A program made the position numbers and the translations under genes. A DNA stretch of 64,000 nucleotides, taken from contig JAPVLO010000161.1 in assembly GCA_027257055.1 (NCBI GenBank), forward strand, positions 3,984,501 through 4,048,500. The letters run 5' to 3'. The DNA is from Cephalopachus bancanus (lineage: Eukaryota; Chordata; Mammalia; Primates; Tarsiidae). Positions 33,021 through 45,460 of the stretch are shown here, piece by piece. Position 1 is the stretch's first letter; every line of letters starts with the position of its first letter. The notes below the pieces were generated by a model, which saw only the letters and a program-made list of their open reading frames with translations, did not search any database and had not been told where the DNA came from.

Positions 33021-35928
33021 GGTTGTTAAATAGATGGGGATGGCAGGTGATGACGGGGGAGCAAACTGCCATGAGATTCCTGTTTCTTAAATAGAATTTT
33101 TGGTTTAAAAATGACAGATAAAAAGAAAACAAAACTAAATCACCATCATCCCAACAAAACTACAAGCAGAACAGTTGTTTGTGTGGCCACCATCCTTCTG
33201 TGATTGGTGCACATGGCCAGAGCTTTTCCAAGGATAAGTCAATTTCACAGCAAAGAATTGATTTTGAGACAAAATATACATAGCAGAAGAAAGGAGAGAC
33301 ATGTAACCTTACATTCCTGAAAACTTTCCCATGCTTACGAATAAAACCCAGTCACTTAAGAGTATTTTAGCCAAAATAAATAAATAAATAAACCTATTTT
33401 TCCTAATCTAATTGTTGACTGTGTAGACTTGTCAAAGGAAAGTCAAGTATAGACTTCACTGTGAACATGGAAAATATCTCCTGGATGTTAGAAAACACTT
33501 TTTAAAATGTCTTGAAGAAAAAAATGGAGAGAGAATAGAGGAAAGGGTCTTTCATTTTTCTTGAGCAGGGAGTATTGAAACAATTGTTGACCTTCTGTAC
33601 TTTCTTCTCATTATGACAACAAGTACCTATTTAATGACGTCTATGGTAAGTAGTCAAAACAGGGAGGTGATAATAGGATTTCTTAGAAGCAGAATATAGC
33701 AGTCCTTCTTCCAAAAGGACTTAGAAGAGCATTTGAAGAGTGAGTGCTGAAGGCTGTGGTTTCCTTTCATGTGCGTTTTAATTCAATGTCCTTTTCTACT
33801 CAGTGGTGCACAAACATGCATCATTCAAATTAACAGAAAATGTCAGAAATGGGACCTCCATTAACATATCCACAGGGGAGGAATGGGTGAGTCCCACGTG
33901 ACTGCTTGCTGTTGCTGCCTTATCAGGAGTGGGGCTGCCAGGCAGGGCTCTCCTGCTGACCCCTCCTTCTCTGCCTTTCCCTGTTCAGTTCTGGAGTGTC
34001 ATTCCCAGCGGGGCTTCTCATTTCAGCGCTCTTGGCCACAGACATCTCAACAGTTCTGAGTTAGTTATTCTGTAACTGCTACCAACTTGCTGCATGACCC
34101 TCCAGGACAGGTCATGACTCCTATCTTTAGTTTGGGGATCAACTGAAAACTGGCTTAATTGACTCTCTGTCCCGCAGTGCCATTATTTGGCTCGTCTGTT
34201 CTGAACTACTTCATTCATCAAAAATTCAGAAGTCAGGGAAGGCAGAGCAGCCCTTCCCACTCAGTGATGGCGGGAGTGGGAGCTGCTCTGGGCTAGATCA
34301 GGAAGATGCTTCAGCTGCTCATCCTTCCAAAGGCATCCCTTCAGTTATTTACTTGTGTCCTGGCCCCTTCATCTGCTTCTCAGTCTCAGGAATATTCATT
34401 CTCCACCCTAGCTGTTCATCCCCTCTACTCAGAGTAATAAAAAATTATTCTGGTACTTGTTAAAACAGTAAGACAGATTTCGTTTAGAATGATCATACTA
34501 GGCATTGATTCTATTGGAATAAAGGAAAGAGGTAGGGCTCAACTCCAAATACAGCAAGGACACATGGGGATTTATAGCCAAAGAACAGGGTGACATGGCC
34601 AGTGGATGGAAAATTGCTAAGAGAAAAACATCAAGAGTGGGAGATTTTTGTTAAAATGACATAGCAGGATTCTTCCTAAAGAAGGGTGAAGACTTAGACA
34701 ACAGGGTAGGGGATGAGGACTTGATCAGATATCAAGGTTACAGGATTCTATTGAAACTGACACCACAGAATTCTTGCTAAAACTGGACTTGGCAAGGGCA
34801 GACACAAAAGGTGAAGATTTGGGGCCTAGTAGAGTCCTGTCTCCTTTTGCAAATAGAAAGGGCAGGGATTAGAATGCCCATTGATGATCCTTTCGCATTG
34901 CTAAATCTCTGACTCCCATCTGACTTGTGAATGACTTCAAGACCCCAAGAAACCTGGTGCTGGGGTACTGGTGAGAGAGTGCTTCCTTTCTTTTTTTGTT
35001 TCCCTTACCTACTATTGTTATCTCCACTGTCCCTAACACACTTCAGTTCCAGAGTTACAACATAACTTATAGAAGAAAAGCCTTAAGATCAAGTTATTTA
35101 ACCTGCTCATTTTTACTCTCTTAAGAGACTGCAAAATCAATTTCTCTGCTTCAGCTAATGGGTTTCTACAGCCATCACTTTCCCCAGGATAACTGCCTGA
35201 GAGTCCACAGAAAAACGTGGTGGAGGCTTCCTACCCAACCTGATCTCCTCCTCCTGTGTCTGAGCTGTCAGCCCTCAAACATTGGTGGGAATGAAGTCTG
35301 AAAATAGCTTCCTTTATTTTTTTAAGGCTACTTAGTAAAAGCTCCCGCGCTGTCTTTCCTCTAAGTTTAGTACCTCTATCAAGTTATGCTTCTGAACAGC
35401 TCTTGGGAACAGAGGAGCCGAATCTCTAGAAAAGAGGAACCCAAGGACAGCTATCTGGTTGGAAAGCGGCAAGGTGGGGTGAGGTCACATGTCTTGGAGT
35501 CATTTCCATGACAAGTAAACCGTGTTCTAGGATGAATAGATTCGACTGTGCTTTCTAAATATGTTTTTATGTGCATGCGACCCACATGAGATTGAGTAAA
35601 TGTCAGTAGTCTGTATTACCAAAGTTTTGCTATTTAAAACAATTGGGTTGATTTAGGACAGAGGACAGCAGAGGAATAGTTGTAGTCAGTGGAGAAGCAC
35701 AAACGCAAGGAGCCCTGTTCTTCATCTAAAGTACAGAAACATCTCACTTTATGTAAGGGATGTATTCTTGCATAAAATAATCTTTAAGGTAACTTCTGAA
35801 TTTGAATCTAACTTGTCTGACCCTTCCGCCTGACAGGACTTAGCCTAGTGAGCCAGCAGTTTAGTGATGAGGGAAGGTTTGGAGTTCTAGGGGCCAGAGG
35901 CTTATGCATGGAGTTTTATTTCAGGCGA
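33021..35928. other. Intron stretch, mostly unassigned
   Basis: Bases 34450-34860 read like the reversed end of an LTR (TACTTGTTAAAACAGTAAGAC, GGCTCAACTCCAAATACAGC, TTTATAGCCAAAGAACAGGG), but the family is uncertain. The rest shows no gene, retroviral open frame or nameable repeat. Confidence 0.45.
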
Positions 35929-36956
35929 TGTTACCAAACCGAATTTGGGTCTGCTTACCCAGCATGCAGAAAAAGCCAAAAACACTAACTCCAGGATTTG
36001 TAGCAAGAGAAAGTGAGGCATTTATTGCAGGGTACCAAGTAAGGAGAATCAGGCAGCTAATTCTAAGACCCAAACTTCCTGATGGTTTACAAGCAAGGAC
36101 TTTAAAAGGCAGGGGTATATTTCAGGAAAGCAGAAGTTATAGACCAAGTCATAAATCAGTATATAGAGGTTATACATAGGTTTGGCCCAAAGTGGTGCAA
36201 TATCTTGAAGCAGAGGCTTACGGTTTATATGTAGATGCAGAGATTCTTTGATTTGCAGTTGGTTACAGAAGCAAGGTCTTTTCCAAAATCTTGGGGTCAG
36301 CAGACAGGAATGTTAAGGTTTGGCCTGTAGGCATGACTCTCTCCAGTCCCCCCAGGAAGAAATTTAGAACAAAGAATGGTGGTCAGAGTTCATTCCTCAG
36401 TTTCTAAGTGACAATGGTTGTCATTTTCCATCTGATTGGGCCCCAGGTTTCTGAAAAACTCAGGGACATATGTCAAGATACTATCTTTAGTTTTTGTAGG
36501 GAACCAATCATCTTGTGACTCTGACCTACTTGGGTGACTATTGTTTGAATATTATTTACCTTCTTTCTTAGTGGGTTATTTATTTACCTCCATAATTGCT
36601 GGTTGCAGGACTAGCCAGGTACCTGGAATCTCCTTTGAAGGTATTCAAATTTTTTTTTTCTTTTTGAGTTGGAGTCTCACTCAGTCACCCAGACTGGAGT
36701 GCAGTGGCTGCTCCGGGCCACCGCAGCCTCGAACTGCTGGGCTCTGGTGATCCTTCCGCCTCAGCCTTCCAAGTAGCTGGAATTACAGGCATGCGCTACC
36801 ACGCCGGCGGGTCTCGACCCCTCGGGCTCAGGCAATCCACTCACCTCAGCCTCCCAAAGGCGCGGGATTACAGGCTGAGCCACCGAGCCCGGCTCAAATT
36901 TTTATCTTAATTTCCATGTTGGAGGAGGCAACAGGCCCCTAACAGGGGTCTCAACA
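35929..36956 (-). mobile_element. Second-family LTR, antisense (copy 2), split by an Alu
   Basis: It starts TGTTACCAAACCGAATTTGG and ends GGGGTCTCAACA, complete TG...CA ends. A reversed AATAAA (GCATTTATTGC) is near 36017. An Alu interrupts it at 36655. It is 3 kb from copy 1, in the same orientation. Confidence 0.8.
36655..36893 (-). mobile_element. Alu, antisense, with a ~50-bp internal deletion
   Basis: The sequence jumps from CGCTACCACGCC to GGCGGGTCTCGACC, losing the linker. The duplication TCAAATTTTT is at 36645-36654 and 36894-36903. Confidence 0.93.
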
Positions 36957-37576
36957 ATAGAGGACACAGAAGGCCAGAGAAAGAGCTCAAAGCCTACAGG
37001 GAAGGTTGAAGTTCAAATATTGGGAAAATCTTACATAGATGACAGCTGTGATGGAGACCAAGGGGTCTCAGAGCCAAGGTGTACTGGCTAGTGTCTACTC
37101 AGACTGGTAAAACAGCATAGGGATCCTGGGTGAGACCTTCTACACCAGCTGGGCCTTGCATCTGGATTTTATGAATTTGCATATGGGGAAAATTGTCGTA
37201 TGTTCTGAGGCGTTACTGATATAATAGATGAGCTCCCCAAACTTCCACTGTCCCAACCTCCTCCCATCTTGACCTGGGTCCTCACAGTGGTGTCTGCCCC
37301 TGCACAGTGAATTTTGGGTTCTCGATCTGAGGCTGCTTTCATTATTTCATCTCTTTGTCTTCTAGTCTGTAATTCACTCATTTTTCTATTTGTTCAATAA
37401 AAATATACTGAGCTCTTATTTGTTAGGTTCAGAGTCATGATCATAGGCCCAGACAGAAGCTCCTGCCTCTGGAAGGAGCTCAGAGGTTGGTGGTGAAGAG
37501 ACATTTATCACATCATCACACAGATAAGCTCACAATGACAAACTGAGATGAGTGCTCTGATAGTAAAGAACATGAT

Positions 37577-37856
37577 GTTGCTGGGCTCAGTGGCTCAGCC
37601 TGTAATCCTAGCTCTTGGGGAGACTGAAGCAAGTGGATTGCCTGAGACTGCAGGTTCGAGACCAGCCTGGGTAACTTGGTGAGACCTCGTCTCTACAATA
37701 AATAAAAAATTAGCCAGGCATGGTAACACGCACCTGTAGTTCTGGCTACTTGGAAGACTGAGGCAGAAGGATTGCTAGAGCCTAGCAGGTCGACACTAGG
37801 GTGACTGTGAGTGCGCCACTGCGACAGAGTTAGACTCCAACTCACAAAACCTCCAA
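37577..37856 (+). mobile_element. Lineage-specific Alu, sense
   Basis: It starts GTTGCTGGGCTCAGTGGC and lacks CACTCCAGTCTGGG near the end. It has almost no A tail (CTCACAAAACC). Flanks AAAGA(A/G)CATGATG are at about 37565-37576 and 37857-37868. Confidence 0.92.
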
Positions 37857-38084
37857 AAAGAGCATGATGCTGTGGTACATTGGTGTGGAGATGTGGCAAA
37901 TAATAGGAGTCCAGGAGGTGAAGAAATAGGAGAGGAGGGAGGGTGTTCTCGACTCAGGGAAGGTTCGGTAATGTTTCTAAGGCAGAAGGCAATACCCCAG
38001 GTTTCAGGAATTGCAAGGAAATTATTATTGCTGGAGAAGAGGAAAAGGGGAATGGTGTAAAAGAAAGTTCTAGAGTCTAAAAAA

Positions 38085-38175
38085 TCTGAGGCCAAATCTT
38101 GGTTCTTCTGGGTCACGCTGGGCAAGTTACCTAAATTGTATAAGCCTCAGATTCCTGATGTGTAAATTAACAGAA
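38085..38175 (+). repeat. MIR fragment, sense
   Basis: It reads CTGGGCAAGTTACCTAAATTG, then AGCCTCAGATTCCTGATGTG. Confidence 0.55.
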
Positions 38176-38458
38176 GTCCTAGGCCATACAACTTTATCAT
38201 GCAATTGGAGATATTGCCCATTCCATGGTCTCAAGATATAAGATTATAATCCAGCTAGGAGATTAATAGCAATGACATATTATCAAATTAAGTACAAATT
38301 AAGTATTGGGGATGATTGTTTGGTGGATTGGTTTTTGGTCTTCCAGTGTTCCACGGGAGAAACATCAGCAGAAGGTAAGTTGAAGGGGACACTTGGAATT
38401 GGAAGGCCTTTGGCTTTGGTCAGTCATTCTCCAAGTGCTTTTCATTTGAAGGATGTGT

Positions 38459-38461
<3 letters not shown>

Positions 38462-38504
<43 letters not shown>
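38462..38504. repeat. (TC)n microsatellite
   Basis: About 21 uninterrupted TC units. Confidence 0.98.
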
Positions 38505-38507
<3 letters not shown>

Positions 38508-39601
38508 TGTTCAGACACAACCAGATTTCGAAAGGAAAAAGTCTTTTCAAACTGCTAACTTTTAGAAATGAAAAGGCTGATCCAAGCATGAAGAGAGAGG
38601 TGATGTGATGTAAAAACACAGGCAGAGATTTAAAATGAATCAGAAAATGAACAGACCGGAGAACTTGCTTAACTCAAAGACACCCCAGGGAACCTTGAGT
38701 TCTGAAAACAGGAGACTGGGAATCACAGGCGAAGTCAGCTGGCTGATTCTTGTATGTTAGAGATTGAGGGTGGGTGTTTTGCATAGTGAATATTTGGATT
38801 GGTTTCATTATTTTCTTCATATGGTGAGATCATTAGTTCTCCCTGTGTCCCTTTAAAAAACTGTTTGTCATGCAAATTCATTAAATTTCAGATGCAGTAA
38901 TAGACTGAAATCCTGCCAATCTGATTCCCCAAACCACAGTTAATCCTTTGCACATTTTGAAAGCATACATGAATTTTTAAAATGTAATTATGTGTGACCT
39001 GAACATGCCCGGGCCCATGTGGACATTCTCTCTTCTTATCCTGCGTCCTTCTCAACATTGAGCTCAGCATTGTATCCTCAAAAAAAAAATTTGGTTCCAC
39101 AAACCATCTTTTGTATAAAGTGATTTTGTGAGCAATTCATGCAAAGAGGTCATAGAGAGGACTTTGTTACAGGCCACAGCAAGACTCAATAGAACTGCTA
39201 TCACGAACTTCAAATTTGGGTACCCTCAAATTTCCTCATGGGCTGCCAGCTACCCGCTGTCTCCTCCTTGCCCTGTATCTTTCTATACATCTTTTGTTAT
39301 GCTAAGCAGGTTATCTCTTAGCTTTTCTAGTCTGATTTTCTCAAGCCCAATATCCCCTTTAGCAAACAAAGGAGTCTTCTAGTGATCCATCCTTTGCAGT
39401 TGGGGATTATAAACAACAGATACCATTTTCCCATCAAGATACTTATTTTTCAGTTTGCATATGTGTGCTGGCTCGATCCTAACATTTGCATTTCCCAATT
39501 GTGTTCTGAAGTAGGAGAAAAAGAACTCAAATCTCCTCAACCAGGTGCATCATTGTGTCTACCCTCAGAAAGCCTGATCTGTGTCTCATTTTTAATGTAG
39601 G

Positions 39602-39962
39602 TTATTATCTTACTCATTTCAGGCTGCTCTAACTAAATACTACAGACTGGGTGGCTTATAAACAACAGACATTTATTTCTCACAGTTCTGGGGGCCGAGA
39701 AGTCCAAGGTCATGGTGCTGATAGATTCAGGCCTAGTGAGGGCCCATTTCCTGGTTAATAGATGCCACTTTCTCCTTATATCCTCACATGGTGGAAGAGA
39801 CAGGGGCGTGTCTGGGGTCTCTTTTATAAGGGTACTAATCCTATTCATGAAAGCTCCACCCTCATGACCTAATCACTTCCCAAAGGCACCAACTCCTAAT
39901 ACCATCATACTAGGAGTTAGGATTTCAACATATGGATTTTAGGGGAATACAAACACTCAGTT
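39602..39962 (-). mobile_element. MLT1-like LTR, antisense
   Basis: It has CAGGCTGCTCTAACTAAATAC, ATTTATTTCTCACAGTTCTG, GGGCCCATTTCCTGGTTAAT, TCCTCACATGGTGGAAG, CACCCTCATGACCTAATC and GATTTCAACATATGG. Confidence 0.75.
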
Positions 39963-40084
39963 CACTCAGTTATTGTGCAAGATGTTTACTGAACTTCTGA
40001 AGCAAACTACAAAGCTTGAATGGACCCATGGCAGAAGCTAATTCAATGGGACATTAAAGGTCATTTAGTCGGGACATCACATTA

Positions 40085-40255
40085 TGAGACTGCAGCACAA
40101 TGGACCCTTGAACCACACTGACCTTCTTAACTGTATGTCCTTGAACAAATGTCCCAATCTCTGAGATGTAATTTTATAATCTATAAAATGGAGACAATTA
40201 GCAGCACCTGTCTCACAGGCTTGTTGTGATCATTAATGAGTTAATAACACTGAAG
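40085..40255 (+). repeat. MIR, sense
   Basis: Order matches MIR: TCCTTGAACAAATGTCCC, AATCTATAAAATGGAGAC, CCTGTCTCACAGGCTTGTTG, TTAATGAGTTAATAAC. Confidence 0.75.
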
Positions 40256-40481
40256 TGTAACTTTCAAAAAGGTAAAATCATGTCTCATGCAAATATAAAA
40301 TGAAAACACTGGACATATTTTATTCAGCTTATTAATTTATGGGAGAGTGAGTAAGAGGTTAAATTTGGTTCAAATGAGAATTTGAGTTATAGGAGTGTAT
40401 ATTCTCTATCAGAAAAATATTTATTATAGTAATCACTTCCACTGCCCTTAGTTTCCTATGACTTACCAGCTACCCCTACAG

Positions 40482-40998
40482 TGGTAGGCTGAAAAACACT
40501 CTCCCCACCCCACCCCCAGATATCCACATCTTAATCCTAGAACTTCTGAATGTCACCTTATATGGGGGGGGAGGAAGACATACAGCTGTGATTGAATTAA
40601 AGATTATAATCTTGAGAGTTGGAGGTTATCCTAGATTATCCAGGTGGGCCCAATGTAAACATAAGTGTCTTGATAAGAGAGAGGCAGAGAGAGATTTGAC
40701 ACACACACAGAAGAGGAGAAGATGATACGACCACAGAGGCAGAAATTAGGATGATGTGGCCCCAAGCCAAGAAATGCTGGGAGCCACCAGACGCTGGGAG
40801 AGGTAAAGAATGGCTGCTCCCCTAAAGCCTTCACAGGGAGCTTGGCCCTGCCAATGCCTTGATTTCAGCCTGGTGACATTTGTTTCAGGCTTCTTGCTTC
40901 TAGAATGTGAGAGAATCAGTTTCTGTTGCTTTAAGCAACCTTGTTTGTTGTTGTTTGTTACCGCAGCTGTGGGAGTTGGATACAGAGTGGTAAAAGGG
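40482..40998 (+). mobile_element. MLT1-like LTR, sense
   Basis: It has GATATCCACATCTTAATCC, ATTATCCAGGTGGGCCCAATG, TTGATTTCAGCCTGGTGAC and GGATACAGAGTGG near the end, in the expected sense order. An Alu landed at its 3' edge. Confidence 0.8.
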
Positions 40999-41000
40999 CC

Positions 41001-41269
41001 GCTCTGCCTGTAATCTTGTGTCTTTAAGAGGCTGAGGTGAGTGGATTGCCTGAGCCCGCAGGTTCGAGACCCGCCTGGGCAGCAGGACCTCATCTCTACA
41101 ATAAATCAAAAAATCAGCCGGGCATGGTAGCGTGCACCTGTAATTCCGGCTACTTGGAAGGCTGAGGCGGAAGGATTGCCAGAACCCAGCAGTTCGAGGC
41201 TGCGGTGGCCAGAAGTGGCCACTGCACTCCAGTCTGGGCGAGAGAGAGAGACTCCAACTCAAAAAAAAA
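41001..41269 (+). mobile_element. Lineage-specific Alu, sense, 5'-truncated
   Basis: It starts GCTCTGCCTGTAATC within the left arm and ends GACTCCAACTC with an A tail. The duplication AAAAGGGCC is at 40992-41000 and 41270-41278. Confidence 0.93.
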
Positions 41270-42037
41270 AAAAGGGCCTTCTCAACAGAAAGTTAATCAA
41301 ATTCCCAGACTCTATTGAAACAGGTATTCCCCATGGGTCTGTGCGACCACACCAAGCATCCCCACTGCAAGGACACTCAGGAGTCTCCTACCCATTCCCA
41401 AGTTGGACAATTCTTCCTCACAGTCTATATAAAGTGCCTGGGATACATATAAAGCAACTGATTCATAATGAACATTACTGTGTAAATGTTAGTGATACTA
41501 CTGCTACTAAATTATCATCATCATCGTCATCATTTTCTTTTATGCTCCTGACCAGATCATTTCACTTGGTGGGTTATGTTGGTTGGGAATGTATGGTTCT
41601 CTTGACTGAGGGTGATCCATGCCCAGTGGAAGGGCATAACGGGATTATGAATGGGAGAAGGTGATTGATCTAGTTGGAGATTGATATTTTAGCTCCTAGG
41701 TGCAGGAGTGCAAAGACATAAGATGCTAGCAGTAGAGGACCAAGGTATTGTGGTGGGTTTTGAAGCCTTCTAGATGGATGTCTTAAGCTTCTGGGGAGAT
41801 GCCAGCAGCAAGAAGGATGATAATGGAAAGATGGGTGGTTTTCAGCGAGTAAAATCACAGAGGTTGTGACGAGGGTGTAACAATGCTTGCTCACAAATCC
41901 TCTGAACAGCAGAAGCAAGGGTCATACTGGCAGCCGAAAAGGAGGTTTAAAAAAAAAAAAAAAAGTGAGAAAACCATGGGTTGAACAATTGCTGAAGGAA
42001 TGGAGTGTGACATTTAGTAGAAATTTCAATTAATCTA

Positions 42038-42235
42038 CGACTGTGGTTTTCAAGGGAGTAGGGGAGGATTTTGTGCCCAAGGGGATATTTGGCAATGGCT
42101 GGAGACATTTTCGGTCATCACAGCAGGGGATGCTACTGATATCTGCTAAATCTCTTACAATACACAGGGCAGCTCTTCCTGGCAGAGAACTACCTGGCTC
42201 CAAATATTATTAGTGCCAGGGCCAAGAAACTCCCC
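42038..42235. mobile_element. MER-type hAT-like DNA transposon relic
   Basis: It begins GACTGTGGTTTTCAAGG and ends GGGCCAAGAAACTCCC. The middle has GGGGATATTTGGCAATGGC and CACAGCAGGGGATGCTACTG, a common mammalian MER pattern. I cannot name the family safely. Confidence 0.6.
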
Positions 42236-42239
42236 TCTA

Positions 42240-44655
42240 AGGTGACAGTTCCAGACTCATAGAATCAGAGTTCTGCAAGAGACCTTAGTGCTCGTGGAGT
42301 CCAGTGGTTTCAAATGACATCCTTCAGATTCCTCTGTGGGAGAAGGCCCCAGGAGCCCTAAGACCAGAGGGGCTACCATATCACAGGTGTCTGTTTCCTC
42401 TGTAGTAGGTATTGGTACAGGGCTGAGTATTGCTGCTGGATACTGTTGCTGCTCAAAGAAAAAAAAAAGTTTCAAAATCACTGATGTGTTTTCATTTTGT
42501 GGTTGAAGAATAAAAGTTAACAGTTGTAGCACAGGTCAGTTATGGTTCTAGCGGGAGCCCAGTGTCCTGGTTCCCACAGTGCCTGAACCGGTCCTTTCAA
42601 GCATTCACCCAGACCTAGTTGGGAAAGCCCATAGGGTCTCAAGCCCCATTTCTGAAAATCTTGCTGCCGTGAACTGATTTGATTTCTGACCATAATAAAC
42701 ATATTAAACTGGATACAGAGTTCATTCTTTATTGAGAATCTTATTGAGACTATTTACTGAGGCATTAACTATGTCTACCCCATACTTGGCCCTAAACATT
42801 TAGACGGTATAGGATTTAGGGCTAAAATTATCCTAACAGATTCTGGACGCTGGAGTTTTAAATAAATCCATAGCTTATGTTTTTGCTTCTTCTAAACATA
42901 GATGGTGAGGGCTGGAACCAGATTGCTGGTACTGGGAGACAAAAATAAAGGCACACTGGATATGGGGACATTCATCCTGCTTGGGGACTGTCGAGTACCT
43001 GTGACCACCCTCTTTATGTTGGGGGAGTCTACACCCCAGGAGTCTTGCCTTTCCAAGACTGAGATGGAAACGTGCCATGCTATTTCCCTTACAACAAGGC
43101 CTGGTCCTGAGAGCCAGGTTTTTCTAGTCAGACCCATGGGCAGGGTGGCTTTGCCTAGGAAGACAGGGCTAACTGGGGACAGGGAGGAAAGATGTTTAAC
43201 TTTGAAAGGAAAAAGCGGTACCAGTCTAGTGGCACCATCTCATTTCCTGCTTGGACAAAGTGGCAGCTGGGTCTGGAAGGCCCTCCTTTAATACATTCCT
43301 TTTTCTGCTAAACAAGCTTGAATCGGTTCTGGACACTGCACCTAAAAACCCTGCCTGATGCAGAAGGAGAAATGTTACCATAGAAATATCTCGGAGACCG
43401 CATGACTTTGCTCTGGTGCCGTTTTGTGAAACACTGTCTGTCACCATCAAACCTTCACCGCTTCCACCTCCTCCGTATGGCTCACCCTGATTAGATGGGT
43501 TTTGGAAGAGCTCACTAACAACTGTAGCCTTTAAATAGATCAGAAGTTGTTTTTTACAGTTGGATTCCAAATCAGTAGTTTTCTAAGAGGGGCTTTGCCC
43601 AGTGCATGAGGACCGTATATGTGAGTGAGTGTGTTGCTACTCTTGAATTCCAAAAATGATAATAATAATAGTGTTTCAAGGAAAGTAGAAAACAAAAAGT
43701 TGATTTTTTTCCACCCAGTTTTTTATTGTTTGCCCAGCACATATGGTTTCAGGTAGGCTCTGTCTGAACAGATTCCTGGAAGAAGCCACAGAGAAGAGGC
43801 CATGACAGGTTGAGACAGCTTCCTTGATTACAGCTCAGCATGGTTCAAATGACACTCCAGTAGTTAATTGATTCAGGCAAGATCATTTGTGAGCGATAAA
43901 CACCACAGACCTTTTATTTTCAACTGGTCAGTGAAACGACGTCTCCCTAATTCAATCTTAGAGTACGACCTTAATTTTTTTTTCTCCTCAGCTGGAAAGA
44001 TGTTTAAAACTCTGTAGAAATGCCCAGAAATTGTAAAATCCAAAATTATGTTTTCAGAGATGGCATCCTGCTCATTCTTGCTCAAACAGATAAGAAAATG
44101 GCACTTGAATGGGCCACGTCTTGAAGATCAGCTGATGGTGTCTGAGTCAGGATTGCTTTGATATCCTCAGGCCATTGGTCCGGTCTGGCCACTGCAGCTG
44201 TCCTTTCTGGAAATGTTGCAGGGGAAGCACCACACCAGAGCTCCTTCTGTGAGGTGGTGGCACATTTTCTTCCATGACCCTGGCAGTGCCTTATTCTTTC
44301 TCCTTTGGAATAAGTTCAAAAGCTTTTGCTCAGCCTCTGAAGCCTTCTCATCAGAGCGGTGCTATTTCTTGAGAAGATGGTTTTGCCATCTGGTGTCTGC
44401 CCATCACTTGACGGTTTTTATTCCATGTTTCCAAGGTCATGCTAACACAGGCAGCCAGTCAGCACAGAGCTCCAGGGGAGGGTGCCCCTGCAACCTGCCC
44501 GGGGCTATCCTAAGACAGACAGACAGCGTCCTGTGCTGCCGGCAGACACCCTTCTCCACTGAGTACAATGCCCCCTTCCCCACATTGCTGTGTACCAAAT
44601 GGGTGCATTTTCTCAGGAGGTAGCTAGCAATCTCTTACAAAAGGCCTCTTGACCA
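42240..44655. other. Intron stretch with nothing recognised
   Basis: Open frames of 129 codons (42902 +) and 136 codons (44213 +) have no family features and overlap frames on both strands. No exon-like splice pair frames them. The sequence at 43690-44190 is repeat-free and could be conserved non-coding DNA. Confidence 0.45.
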
Positions 44656-44689
44656 TTGAGCTTAGATGAAACCTGGGTGTGGTGGCCTG

Positions 44690-45185
44690 GTCACGTGTCC
44701 ACTTGGCCTGGCTGAGCTATACTTTCCAGAATTCCCTTCCCTGTGTGCTTCCCGGTTGGGTGAAGATCTCCTAGGGGAGATGTGGAAGGTGGAAGTGAAA
44801 CAGTAGCCACTTTGCAGCTCACATTGTCATCTCCTGCTGGCTCTACTTGCTGGCTGGGCTTGCCATAGTTCCACCTGCCCCTGGAGCCTCTGTCCTCGAT
44901 GGCTAGGCTTGGTCTGTATGGTTGGCACCACATGAAGGTCTCTGGCTTCTGCAGGACACTCAAAACCACTGAGGGCAGAGACTGTACTGCCCTGAGACAA
45001 GTTTCATCTATTCTCCTGGACTCCAGCTTGGGTTTGTGGGTTCTAGCTTGTTCTTCCTCCCCTACTTCCTATGCATCATCTCCCTTCCTGTTCACCCTGT
45101 AGATGTCAAGTGCCGACAGCAGGTGTAAAGACAGCAGCCTTCCAGGATTTGTTTAACCAGCTCTGGCGGTTGTGTAAGGTCAAAT
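44690..45185. repeat. Old interspersed repeat, class not named
   Basis: The end (GGATTTGTTTAACCAGCTC, TGTGTAAGGTCAAATCCCTGC) reads like a familiar LTR or MER end, and CT-rich blocks precede it. The call is by resemblance only. Confidence 0.35.
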
Positions 45186-45244
45186 CCCTGCAACAAGTAT
45201 AGGTGTATATGGATAGCTCTAGGTACAGGTGTATGTGTGTGTAT

Positions 45245-45460
45245 AGACAGAAATGCCTTGTTTAACAATGGGGATACGTTCTGACAATTGGATGCTTAGG
45301 CAAATTCATTGTGTGAACATCACAGAGCATACCTACCCAAACCTAGATGGTGTAGCCTACTACACACCTTGGCTATATGGTATGGCCTATTACACCCAAG
45401 CTACTAACCTGCTGATGGCTCACAACCAAGTCCCTTCCGGCATTGTAATAACTACATGAT
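45245..45460 (+). mobile_element. DNA transposon relic (mariner/Tigger-like)
   Basis: It has TTGTTTAACAATGGGGATACG, AACATCACAGAGCATACC, AAACCTAGATGGTGTAGCC, TACTACACACCTTGGCTATATGG, a well-known primate repeat pattern. Only one end is present. Confidence 0.65.

Noticed and set aside
32188..36956. A complete antisense provirus between the two related LTR copies
   Set aside because: Copy 1 is followed at once by the remainder of the outer LTR and its ATAT duplication, so it is a solo insertion. No gag, pol or env-like frame lies between the copies.
41176..41664. 162-codon + open frame
   Set aside because: It starts in the Alu at 41001-41269 and runs on into unrelated sequence. No family features; no splice context.
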